Below, piece after piece: positions 7,970 through 15,138 of a stretch of 31,616 nt of DNA. The position numbers and the translations under genes were made by a program. Under the pieces are notes generated by a model. It was given only the letters and a program-made list of their open reading frames with translations, was not told the origin of the DNA and made no database searches. Source of the DNA: Lichenicola sp964242425 (GTDB lineage: Bacteria > Pseudomonadota > Alphaproteobacteria > Acetobacterales > Acetobacteraceae); assembly GCA_964242425.1 (NCBI GenBank), contig CAXTCK010000017.1, forward strand, positions 1 through 31,616, in the 5' to 3' direction. Each line of letters begins with the position of its first letter. The stretch's first letter is position 1.

Positions 7970-9871
7970 ATGATCACATCCCTGCTCATCGCCAATCGCG
8001 GCGAGATCGCGCGGCGCATCATCCGCACCTGCCGCCGGCTCGGCATCCGGTGCATCGCGGTGTATTCCGAGGCGGACGCGGACGCGCCCTACGTGGCCGA
8101 AGCGGACGAGGCGGTCGCGATCGGGCCGGCGCCAGCGCGCGACAGCTACCTCGTGGCGGACCGCATCATCGAGGCCGCCCGCGCGCGCGGCGCGGAGGGG
8201 ATCCATCCCGGCTACGGCTTCCTGTCGGAAAACGCGGCGTTCGCCGAGGCCGTGATCCTCGCCGGGCTGGTCTGGGTCGGGCCGCCGCCGGCGGCGATCC
8301 GCGCCATGGGGCTCAAGGACGCCGCCAAGGCGCTCATGGCCGCGGCCGGGGTACCGACCACGCCGGGCTATCTTGGCGACGACCAGGACGAGGCACGGCT
8401 GGCGTCGGAGGCCGGGCGGATCGGCTACCCGGTGCTCATCAAGGCGGTGGCGGGCGGCGGCGGCAAGGGGATGCGTCGGGTCGACCGGCCGGACCAGTTC
8501 GCGGCGTCGCTCGCGTCCTGCCGGCGCGAGGCCAGCGGGGCGTTCAACGACGACCGGGTGCTGATCGAGACCTGCGTGACGCGGCCTCGCCACATCGAGG
8601 TGCAGGTGTTCGCCGACAACCACGGCGATGTCGTGCACCTGTTCGAGCGCGACTGCTCGTTGCAGCGCCGGCACCAGAAGGTGATCGAGGAAGCGCCGGC
8701 GCCCGGCCTGGAACCCGCCGTGCGCGAGGCGGTGTGCGCGGCGGCGGTCAGGGCGGCGGTCGCGGTCGGCTACCGGGGCGCCGGCACGGTCGAGTTCATC
8801 GCCGACAGCAGCGACGGGCTGCGTGCCGACCGGATCTGGTTCATGGAGATGAACACCAGGCTGCAGGTGGAGCATCCGGTGACGGAAGCGGTCACGGGGC
8901 AGGACCTGGTGGAATGGCAGCTGCGCGTCGCCTGTGGCGAGCCGCTGCCGCTGCGGCAGGACCAGCTGCGCATTGATGGCTGGGCCATGGAAGCGCGGCT
9001 TTATGCCGAGAACCCGTCCGTGGGCTTCCTGCCGTCGACCGGCGTGCTGGAGCGTCTCCGCTTGCCGCCAGGGCTGGCGCCAGGGTTGCCATCGGGGCGG
9101 GTGCGGGTCGACAGCGCCGTCGAGGAAGGGTCGGTGGTCACCGCCTTCTACGACCCGATGATCGCCAAGCTGATCGTGCATGCTCCCACGCGGGCGGAAG
9201 CGGCGGCCGGATTGGCTGCGGCCTGCCGTGCGGTCGAGGTGTGGCCGGTGAGGACCAATGCCGGCTTCCTGGTGCGCACGCTGTCCCATGCGGATTTCAT
9301 TGCTGGCCGGGTCGAGACGGGGTTCATCGAGGCTCGGCTCGACGCGCTGGTGCCGACGGGCCCTCCATCCGAAAGGGTGCTGCAGACGGCTGGCCGGCAT
9401 CGGCTCGACGCGTCCGTGGCGGTGCCGCGTGGCTTCCGGCTGAACGCGGAGCCGCGCCTCGAGGCATGGCTGGCGCATGGCGGCGAGACGCGCTGCATCG
9501 TGCTTGCGCCGGAAACGCGGCAGGCGCTGCTGCCGGTGTTCGAGCAGGACGGCGAGATCGTCGTGTTCGAGAACGGCGAGCCGTATGCATTCAGCGATCC
9601 CGTTGCCCAGGCGGCGGTGGGTGACGACCCCGAAGGCAACGCGGTCGTTTCGCCGATGCCGGGCCGGATCGTGGCTGTCGCCGTGACGGTCGGGGATGCG
9701 GTGGCGAAGGGCGCACCCCTGGTGGTGGTCGAGGCGATGAAGATGGAGCTGTCGTTGCAGGCAGCGTTCGCCGGCACGGTGGTCGAGGTGGCGGTTCGCG
9801 TGGGACAGCAGGTCACCGAGGGCGCGATGCTGGTGCGGCTGGAGCCGGAGGCGGACGATCATGGCCGGTAG
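7970..9871 (+). CDS. mccA: Methylcrotonyl-CoA carboxylase alpha (biotin carboxylase/BCCP) subunit
   Basis: This 633-residue protein loads and carries CO2 for the carboxylase. The biotin carboxylase part starts LLIANRGEIARRIIRTC and has the ATP-grasp glycine loop KAVAGGGGKGMRRV (about 160-175) and the active-site segment FMEMNTRLQVEHPVTEAVTG. The C terminus is a biotin carrier domain with VEAMKMEL, placing biotin on Lys591. The stretch between the two domains is somewhat short compared with MCC alpha proteins of about 660-670 residues, so the subunit-contact domain may be reduced. The ATG at 7970 follows the mccB stop by 8 bp. The 3' end overlaps the MaoC gene by 11 bp. Confidence 0.93.
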   Translation: MITSLLIANRGEIARRIIRTCRRLGIRCIAVYSEADADAPYVAEADEAVAIGPAPARDSYLVADRIIEAARARGAEGIHPGYGFLSENAAFAEAVILAGLVWVGPPPAAIRAMGLKDAAKALMAAAGVPTTPGYLGDDQDEARLASEAGRIGYPVLIKAVAGGGGKGMRRVDRPDQFAASLASCRREASGAFNDDRVLIETCVTRPRHIEVQVFADNHGDVVHLFERDCSLQRRHQKVIEEAPAPGLEPAVREAVCAAAVRAAVAVGYRGAGTVEFIADSSDGLRADRIWFMEMNTRLQVEHPVTEAVTGQDLVEWQLRVACGEPLPLRQDQLRIDGWAMEARLYAENPSVGFLPSTGVLERLRLPPGLAPGLPSGRVRVDSAVEEGSVVTAFYDPMIAKLIVHAPTRAEAAAGLAAACRAVEVWPVRTNAGFLVRTLSHADFIAGRVETGFIEARLDALVPTGPPSERVLQTAGRHRLDASVAVPRGFRLNAEPRLEAWLAHGGETRCIVLAPETRQALLPVFEQDGEIVVFENGEPYAFSDPVAQAAVGDDPEGNAVVSPMPGRIVAVAVTVGDAVAKGAPLVVVEAMKMELSLQAAFAGTVVEVAVRVGQQVTEGAMLVRLEPEADDHGR

Positions 9872-10313
9872 GTTCTTCGACCAGTTCGAGGTCGGCTGGA
9901 GCCTGCAGCACGCGCTGCGACGCACCGTGACCGAAACCGACAACCTGCTGATCACGACGCTGACGCACAATCCGCAAGCCCTGCACCTGGATGCGGAACA
10001 TGCCGCAGGCACCGAGTTCGGGCGGATCGTCGTCAACGGCATCTTCACCTTCGGCCTGATGGTCGGCATCTCGGTGGGCGACACCACGCTCGGCACCCTG
10101 GTAGCCAACCTCGGCTACGACGCGGTGGTGATGCCGAAGCCGGTGTTCGTGGGCGACACGCTCAGGGTCGAAACCGTCGTGGTCGAGAAGCGGAACAGCC
10201 GGTCGAGGCCGGCGAATGGGATCGTGGTGTTCGAGCACCGCGCCCTCAACCAGCGCGACGAGATCGTGTGCCAGTGCCGGCGCACCGTCCTGCTGCACAG
10301 GAGCCCGGCGTGA
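9861..10313 (+). CDS. MaoC-like (hot-dog fold) enoyl-CoA hydratase
   Basis: This 150-residue single-domain protein resembles the MaoC/(R)-specific enoyl-CoA hydratase family. Hydratase features visible are the early DNLLITTLTHNPQALHLD segment, where the family has its catalytic Asp/His pair (D-x4-H), followed by FGRIVVNGIFTFGLMVG. The operon lacks a crotonase-type methylglutaconyl-CoA hydratase (LiuC/AUH), so this protein is the obvious candidate to hydrate 3-methylglutaconyl-CoA. MaoC-like proteins are linked to CitE-like lyases in the mycobacterial leucine operon (Rv2498c-Rv2499c region). The start overlaps the end of mccA by 11 bp, and the stop overlaps the next gene's GTG. The substrate is inferred from gene order only. 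Confidence 0.82.
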   Translation: MAGRFFDQFEVGWSLQHALRRTVTETDNLLITTLTHNPQALHLDAEHAAGTEFGRIVVNGIFTFGLMVGISVGDTTLGTLVANLGYDAVVMPKPVFVGDTLRVETVVVEKRNSRSRPANGIVVFEHRALNQRDEIVCQCRRTVLLHRSPA

Positions 10314-11209
10314 ACCTCCGGTCCTGGCTGTTCGTGCCGGGCGACGCGCCGCGGAAGCTGGACAAGGCCGCCAATGCCGGTGCCGACGTCGTCATCCTCG
10401 ACCTGGAAGACTCGGTGGCGGGGGCGAGAAAACCGGAAGCGCGTCGGCTGGTGGCCGACTTCCTGTTGTCGCGGCCGACGCCACGCTCGTTGCCGGTGTT
10501 CGTGCGGATCAACCCGCTTCCCGGCTCCCACGCGCTGGCGGACCTGGCTAGCGTCGTGCCGGCAGGCCCGGACGGGATCGTGCTGCCAAAGCCGGATGGC
10601 GCCCACGACGTGGTGCGGCTGGACCACTACCTGACCGCGCTCGAGGCGTCGGCAGGCTTGGCCGTCGGCCGGATCCGCATCCTGCCGATCGCGACGGAAA
10701 CCCCGCGGTCGCTGTTCACGCTCGACAGCTATCGCGACGCCAGCGCCCGCCTCGCCGGCCTGACCTGGGGTGCCGAGGACCTGCCAGCGGCGGTGGGTGC
10801 CTCCACCAACCGGGGCGAGGATGGCGGCCATGGCGACCTGTGCCGGCTGGCTCGGACCCTGTGCCTCGCCGGCGCCTCGGCCGCCGGTCTGCCGGCGATC
10901 GAGACGGTGTATCCGGCGTTCCACGACGTCGCGGGGCTGGAAGCCTACGCGGCGCGCGGCCGGCGCGACGGGTTCCGCGGCATGATGGCGATCCATCCGC
11001 TACAGGTGCCGGTGATCAACGCGGTGTTCACGCCCACCCCACAGGAGCTCGACCAGGCCCGCAGGATAGTGGCGTTGTTCGAGGCCGATCCGGACGTCGG
11101 CACCGTCGCGTTCGAAGGGCGAATGCTGGACCTGCCCCACCTGAAGCAGGCAAGGGCATTGCTGGCGGCCGCTGACGACGCGACGGCGTCCCTTCCACCA
11201 GCTTCGTGA
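10310..11209 (+). CDS. CitE/HpcH-family CoA-ester lyase, candidate (R)-HMG-CoA lyase
   Basis: This 299-residue TIM-barrel protein belongs to the HpcH/HpaI-CitE lyase family. Motifs are RSWLFVPGDAPRKLDKA at the N terminus, VILDLEDSV (29-36), VRINPL with Arg66, and likely Mg ligands Glu130 (IATETPR) and Asp157 (WGAEDL). GMMAIHPLQVPVINAVF follows near the C-terminal lid. The GTG at 10310 is chosen because CAGGAG lies about 7 bp upstream and it forms a GTGA overlap with the MaoC gene; an upstream ATG in the same frame is possible. As the last gene of a leucine operon with no classical HMG-CoA lyase, it probably cleaves 3-hydroxy-3-methylglutaryl-CoA to acetyl-CoA and acetoacetate, as reported for mycobacterial Rv2498c. 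Citramalyl-CoA or malyl-CoA lyase are alternatives. Confidence 0.82.
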   Translation: MNLRSWLFVPGDAPRKLDKAANAGADVVILDLEDSVAGARKPEARRLVADFLLSRPTPRSLPVFVRINPLPGSHALADLASVVPAGPDGIVLPKPDGAHDVVRLDHYLTALEASAGLAVGRIRILPIATETPRSLFTLDSYRDASARLAGLTWGAEDLPAAVGASTNRGEDGGHGDLCRLARTLCLAGASAAGLPAIETVYPAFHDVAGLEAYAARGRRDGFRGMMAIHPLQVPVINAVFTPTPQELDQARRIVALFEADPDVGTVAFEGRMLDLPHLKQARALLAAADDATASLPPAS

Positions 11210-11214
11210 ACGTC

Positions 11215-11229
11215 CTGCCGCTGCGGCAG
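11215..11229. terminator. Hairpin between convergent operons
   Basis: CTGCCG-CTG-CGGCAG forms a 6-bp perfect stem with a 3-base loop in the 25-bp gap between two convergent stop codons. It lacks a T-run on either side, so it is at best a weak or Rho-assisted bidirectional terminator. Confidence 0.4.
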
Positions 11230-11234
11230 CGCCA

Positions 11235-12854
11235 CTACTTCGAGCCGATCGGCGCGAAGTCGAGGTCCTGGTAATCGAAGCTGAAGTCGGCGGTCGGAGA
11301 AACGGGCTTCAGCGTCACGTGTGACACGTGACCGTTGAGGTCGAGAGCGAAGGTGACGAAGGCGGGCTCGATCGCCTTGTCGGTGAGGTACGTGACGAAG
11401 CTGTCGTACTGCCAGTGGTCCAGGGACCCCAGCATGCGCGGCGTGGATTTGAAGTCGATCGTGAGGTGGTCGCCGTCCTGGCCGACGACGATGTCGCCGT
11501 ACCACTTGTCCCGGTAGGTCCCGACATACGCGTCGAGCTTCTCGGAAGGGCCTACCTTGGCCGGTGCGGCGGCCCTGGCATCGACCATCTGGGCCGCCTT
11601 GGCCAAGCGCGACGCGGCATAGGCCTGGAACTTCGCCGGCCAGCCCTGGTCGGGAAGTCCCAGGTAGTGATCGAGAAGCTCGTACATCAGGCCATACAGG
11701 ACCTGTCCGTCCTCGCTGTTGATCTCGACCACGAAGCCGACGTTCTTTTCGGGCAGGAGCACGACGATGCTCTTGGAGCCGAGCACCGCGCCGCCGTGCC
11801 ACACGATCTTCGCCCCGTGGTAGTCACGCACCTCCCAGCCGAGCGCATAGGTGTCGAACAAGGGGGTCGTGGACGTCAGCGGGGGCGGCAGCGGCGTGAT
11901 GGGCTGGATCACCACCGGGTTCCACATCTGCTCGTGCGTCGCCTCGCTGAACAGGCGGTGGCCGTCCGGGAGCTTCCCGTGCGCGAGCTGGATCTGAAGC
12001 CACTTTGCCATGTCGGCGATGCTGACGGCCATGCCTCCGGCGGGTGCCGCGGCGCGTCCGAGCTCGTCGTGCTCGTCCAGGACCTGCTGCTCGCCGATGC
12101 CGCGTACCGCTCCTCCGGTCCGGGCGTGGGGGAAGGCGCGATCAGGATCCTTGAAGTGGCCGGGGCTGTCGGTGGTCGTGTCCAGCATCCCGGCCGGCAC
12201 CAGCACGTGGTCGTGCACATAGGCTTCCCAGCTTTGGCCGGTCACCGCCTCGATCAGCTGCCCCGTGACCATGTACAGGACGTTGTCGTAGGCGAAGCCG
12301 CTACGGAAGCTGGTGGCGGGCTTGAGGTAGCGCAGGCGCCGGACGGCCTCCGCCCTCGGGATGTTGCTGCGAGGAACGAACAGGAGGTCGCCTTCGCCGA
12401 GCCCAAGCCCACTGCGGTGCACCAGCAGGTCGCGGATGGTCATCTCCCGCGTCACCCAAGAATCGTACATCTGGAAGCCGGGCAGGCGGTCGATCACGTG
12501 GTCGTCCCAGGAGATCCTGCCAGCATCGACCAGGGTCGCCAGCGCTGCGACCGTGAACGCCTTGCCGGTGGATCCCGTGTTGAAGATGGTGTCGACGTCC
12601 ACCGCGTCGGGCGCACCCAGCTTGCGCACGCCGAAGCCGCGCAGGAACGTGGTCTGGTTGTTCTCCACGATGGCGACCGACATGCCGGGAATGCCGGTCT
12701 GGCGCCGGAGCGCCTCGACCTGTGCCTCGAACCCGTCGGGGGGTGATGCCGCCGCGGGCAGGGTGCAACCAAGCAGGACCGGAAGCAGTGCCCAGGCGAA
12801 GCCATGGACGTGGCGCGGCCGGAAGGTGCCTGCTGGACGGTATGGGTGCTTCAT
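11235..12854 (-). CDS. Exported serine hydrolase (class C beta-lactamase/PBP-like) with C-terminal domain
   Basis: This 539-residue protein starts with an N-terminal hydrophobic export signal (ALLPVLLGCTLPAAAS; Cys30 could also be a lipobox). The beta-lactamase-fold catalytic domain has all three motifs: SxxK as STGK (Ser95, Lys98), YxN as YDN (189-191), and HGG in IVWHGGAVLGS. The last roughly 100 residues (after AKVGPSEKLDAYVGTYRDKW) look like the DUF3471-type beta-barrel seen after such hydrolases. The family includes D-aminopeptidases, DD-peptidases and esterases. It is the last gene of an epimerase/peptide-transporter operon, its ATG overlapping the transporter stop (TGATG), so a peptidase acting on D-residue peptides in the periplasm is plausible. 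A much longer open frame upstream is out of register with any family and was not used. Confidence 0.85.
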   Translation of the reverse strand: MKHPYRPAGTFRPRHVHGFAWALLPVLLGCTLPAAASPPDGFEAQVEALRRQTGIPGMSVAIVENNQTTFLRGFGVRKLGAPDAVDVDTIFNTGSTGKAFTVAALATLVDAGRISWDDHVIDRLPGFQMYDSWVTREMTIRDLLVHRSGLGLGEGDLLFVPRSNIPRAEAVRRLRYLKPATSFRSGFAYDNVLYMVTGQLIEAVTGQSWEAYVHDHVLVPAGMLDTTTDSPGHFKDPDRAFPHARTGGAVRGIGEQQVLDEHDELGRAAAPAGGMAVSIADMAKWLQIQLAHGKLPDGHRLFSEATHEQMWNPVVIQPITPLPPPLTSTTPLFDTYALGWEVRDYHGAKIVWHGGAVLGSKSIVVLLPEKNVGFVVEINSEDGQVLYGLMYELLDHYLGLPDQGWPAKFQAYAASRLAKAAQMVDARAAAPAKVGPSEKLDAYVGTYRDKWYGDIVVGQDGDHLTIDFKSTPRMLGSLDHWQYDSFVTYLTDKAIEPAFVTFALDLNGHVSHVTLKPVSPTADFSFDYQDLDFAPIGSK

Positions 12855-14137
12855 CAAAGCTGGACCTGCAGGTTTTGCTGTTGCTGCTCGCGTTCGGCCC
12901 GACGCAGGGCGGGATCGAGAAACCAGAGCAGAAAGGCGGCAATCGCCGCGAGCACCGTCAGCAGCATGAAGAACGAGGCGTGGCCGGTCCTGCTCCACAG
13001 CACGCCGATCAGGCCGGCCGACAGGCTGCCGCTGAAGATGGTGAGGAACCAGGCGGCGACGGTGGTGGCGCCAAAGCCGGGAGGTGCCAGCCTGGCGAAC
13101 ACGCCAAGCCCGGTCGGCAGGATGAACAGCTCGCCGAGGGTCAGGATGGCGAAGAAAAGCACGAGCCAGGGCCACCCGACCGGGATGGCATCGTGCGACC
13201 AGGCCAGGAGGGCCAGCAGAAGATAGGCGCCCGCAACGATCAGCGCGCCGGAAGCCATGCGCCGCGCCAGCTTCTGCTCGCGCCCCCTGCCGGCCTGGCG
13301 CCGCCAGGCGGCGAGCAGCGGCTGCGTGAAGACGATCACGAACAGGGAGTTGAGCGACTGGAACCAGGTCATCGGAATCCGGAAATGTCCGGCACTCCGA
13401 TCGACCGCGGTGTCCGTCCACAGCGCCACCGTGTTGCCGACCTGCTCGTAGGCGCTTCGGAATACTGTCACCGACAGCGCCACGGCGAGGAGCAGAAGCA
13501 CGGTGCGGCGATCGATCCGCGAGCGGTCCCTGACCGTGCTCCGGACTGCGGGCGGCATGTCGGGAAGATAGCGCTGGCCTGACAGGTAGATCACCAGGCC
13601 GGACAGCATTCCGATCCCGGCGATGCCGAAGCCGTAGTGCCAGCCGTAGATCTCGCCGATCGTTCCGCAGGCGAGCGGGGCGAGGAAGCCGCCGACGTTC
13701 ACGCCGAGATAGTACACGTTGTAGGCCCAGGACCGACGCGGATCCCCCGGCGCATAAAGATGGTCGATCTGGCTGGGCAGGCTCGGGAGGAACAGGCCGT
13801 TGCCGAGTGCGATCGTCACCAGCGCCGGGTAGAACAGGCTTTCGAACGTCATCATGAAGTGACCGGCGGCCATGATGCTGGCGCCCATGATGATCGCGCG
13901 GCGCTTGCCGAGCAGCCGGTCGGCGATCACCCCGCCCAGGATCGGCGTGAAGTAGGCGCAGGCCGTGTAGGCGCCATAGACGAAGGACGAGGTCCCCTGC
14001 CCCAGCAGGAACTGCTTGGTCATGTAGTAGACCAGCAGCGCGCGCATGCCGTAGTACGAGAACTGTTCCCACATGTTGGTCAGGAACAGGATCGTCAGCC
14101 CGCGCGGCTGGCCGAACCAGGGAGGCGCGTGCTTCAT
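12854..14137 (-). CDS. POT/PTR2-family peptide transporter with altered ExxER motif
   Basis: This 427-residue polytopic inner-membrane protein has about 12 hydrophobic segments. POT/PTR2 features are the first helix MWEQFSYYGMRALLVYYM, AYFTPILGGVIADRLLGKRR after helix 2-3, and YYLGVNVGGFLAPL. POT proteins import di- and tripeptides with protons. The first-helix motif, usually ExxER, reads NxxEQ here (Asn21, Glu24, Gln25), so the proton-coupling residues are partly replaced. The ATG at 14137 is in an ATGA overlap with the epimerase stop, and the stop overlaps the downstream hydrolase ATG. This coupling suggests transport of the epimerase substrate or of peptides released by the two serine hydrolases. 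An in-frame extension upstream lies inside the epimerase gene and lacks transporter sequence. Confidence 0.87.
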   Translation of the reverse strand: MKHAPPWFGQPRGLTILFLTNMWEQFSYYGMRALLVYYMTKQFLLGQGTSSFVYGAYTACAYFTPILGGVIADRLLGKRRAIIMGASIMAAGHFMMTFESLFYPALVTIALGNGLFLPSLPSQIDHLYAPGDPRRSWAYNVYYLGVNVGGFLAPLACGTIGEIYGWHYGFGIAGIGMLSGLVIYLSGQRYLPDMPPAVRSTVRDRSRIDRRTVLLLLAVALSVTVFRSAYEQVGNTVALWTDTAVDRSAGHFRIPMTWFQSLNSLFVIVFTQPLLAAWRRQAGRGREQKLARRMASGALIVAGAYLLLALLAWSHDAIPVGWPWLVLFFAILTLGELFILPTGLGVFARLAPPGFGATTVAAWFLTIFSGSLSAGLIGVLWSRTGHASFFMLLTVLAAIAAFLLWFLDPALRRAEREQQQQNLQVQL

Positions 14138-15138
14138 CGAGCCGGTGCCGATCCCCAGACTTCCGGACCAGCCCAGATGTCGCCGTCGTTGTAGCTGACC
14201 GCGTGGGCACGGTCCGCCGCCAGAAAGGTCGGGCCGTCGAGATCGACGACGTCGCAGATCTGCGCCAGCACGAAGGCGGGCGCCATCGCCAGGCTGGTGC
14301 CGATCATGTTGCCGACCATCACGCCGAGGCCGAGCCTGCGCGCTTCCGCCGCCATCAGCAGCGCCTCGGTCAGGCCGCCGCACTTGTCCAGCTTGATGTT
14401 GATCACGTCGAAGCGGCCGACAGCCTTGGCCACCTCGGCAAGCGACAGGATGCTTTCGTCGCCCGCGATCGGCACCACGGACCGGTAGCCGTCCAGCGCC
14501 GCCTCGCGGCCGCGCGCCAGCGGCTGCTCCAGCAGCGACACGCGTTGTTCGTGCAACGCCGCCACAAGCGGGTCGAGGTCGTCCGGCCCGAAACCCTGGT
14601 TGCCGTCGACGCCGAGCCAGACGTCCGGCCGGGCCTGCCGGATCGCTTGCACGCGGCTGATGTCGAGGTCGAGCTCGCCGGTGAGCTTGACCTTGATCGA
14701 GCGGGCCTGGGCATAGCCGCGCGCGCCGGCTGCCATGACCTCCGGCCGGTCGGCGCCCAGGGTGAAGGTGGTGCGGACCGGGTGCGGCGCGTCCAGCCCA
14801 GCGAGGGACCAGACCGGCTCACCGGTCTGCACCGCTTCAAGCTCCCACAGCGCGCAGTCGACGGCGTTGCGTGCGCCTCCGGGCGGCATGAGGGCACGCA
14901 GCTGCTCGCGCGTGAGGCCCTGCTCGATCGCGGGCCTTGCCCTCCGCAGGTCCTCCAGCATGTGGGCGAGGTCGTCGCCGAGGTAGTAGACGCCAGCACC
15001 CTCGCCGCGCCCCCTGTGCACGCCGTCGCCCAGGATGACCACGACGACGTCGGCCGCCTCGAACACGTGGCCCGCGATCCGGAACGGCTGGACCAGCCGC
15101 AACTGCTCGGTCGTGACGTCGAGCGTGAAGCGGGGCAT
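14134..15138 (-). CDS. dgcA: Enolase-superfamily dipeptide epimerase / N-acetyl-D-Glu racemase (DgcA-like)
   Basis: This 334-residue member of the muconate-lactonizing branch of the enolase superfamily has an N-terminal capping domain (about 1-110) and a TIM barrel. Catalytic residues are visible: SIKVKL (Lys149, Lys151), metal ligands Asp178 (GVDGNQG), Glu204 (LLEQPL) and Asp227 (IAGDES), and the second base Lys249 (INIKLDKCGG). The DLDGP motif (299-303) is the D-x-D signature of L-Ala-D/L-Glu-type epimerases. The same fold is used by DgcA, the N-acetyl-D-glutamate racemase of the DgcN-DgcA pathway. A DgcN-like gene lies about 5.6 kb away in the same locus, so DgcA is my first choice and dipeptide epimerase the second. 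The two cannot be separated from the sequence alone. It is coupled to both neighbours by overlaps. Confidence 0.8.
   Translation of the reverse strand: MPRFTLDVTTEQLRLVQPFRIAGHVFEAADVVVVILGDGVHRGRGEGAGVYYLGDDLAHMLEDLRRARPAIEQGLTREQLRALMPPGGARNAVDCALWELEAVQTGEPVWSLAGLDAPHPVRTTFTLGADRPEVMAAGARGYAQARSIKVKLTGELDLDISRVQAIRQARPDVWLGVDGNQGFGPDDLDPLVAALHEQRVSLLEQPLARGREAALDGYRSVVPIAGDESILSLAEVAKAVGRFDVINIKLDKCGGLTEALLMAAEARRLGLGVMVGNMIGTSLAMAPAFVLAQICDVVDLDGPTFLAADRAHAVSYNDGDIWAGPEVWGSAPAR

Noticed and set aside
7802..10108. Long minus-strand open frame (768 codons) across the carboxylase genes
   Set aside because: It lies opposite mccA, which has complete conserved motifs. It is a Pro/Arg/His-rich shadow typical of GC-rich DNA.
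11235..14210. A single 991-codon frame that might suggest a transporter-hydrolase fusion
   Set aside because: The upstream two thirds is the wrong frame of the POT gene (Arg/Pro-rich). Only the last 539 codons, from the ATG at 12854, are a real protein.
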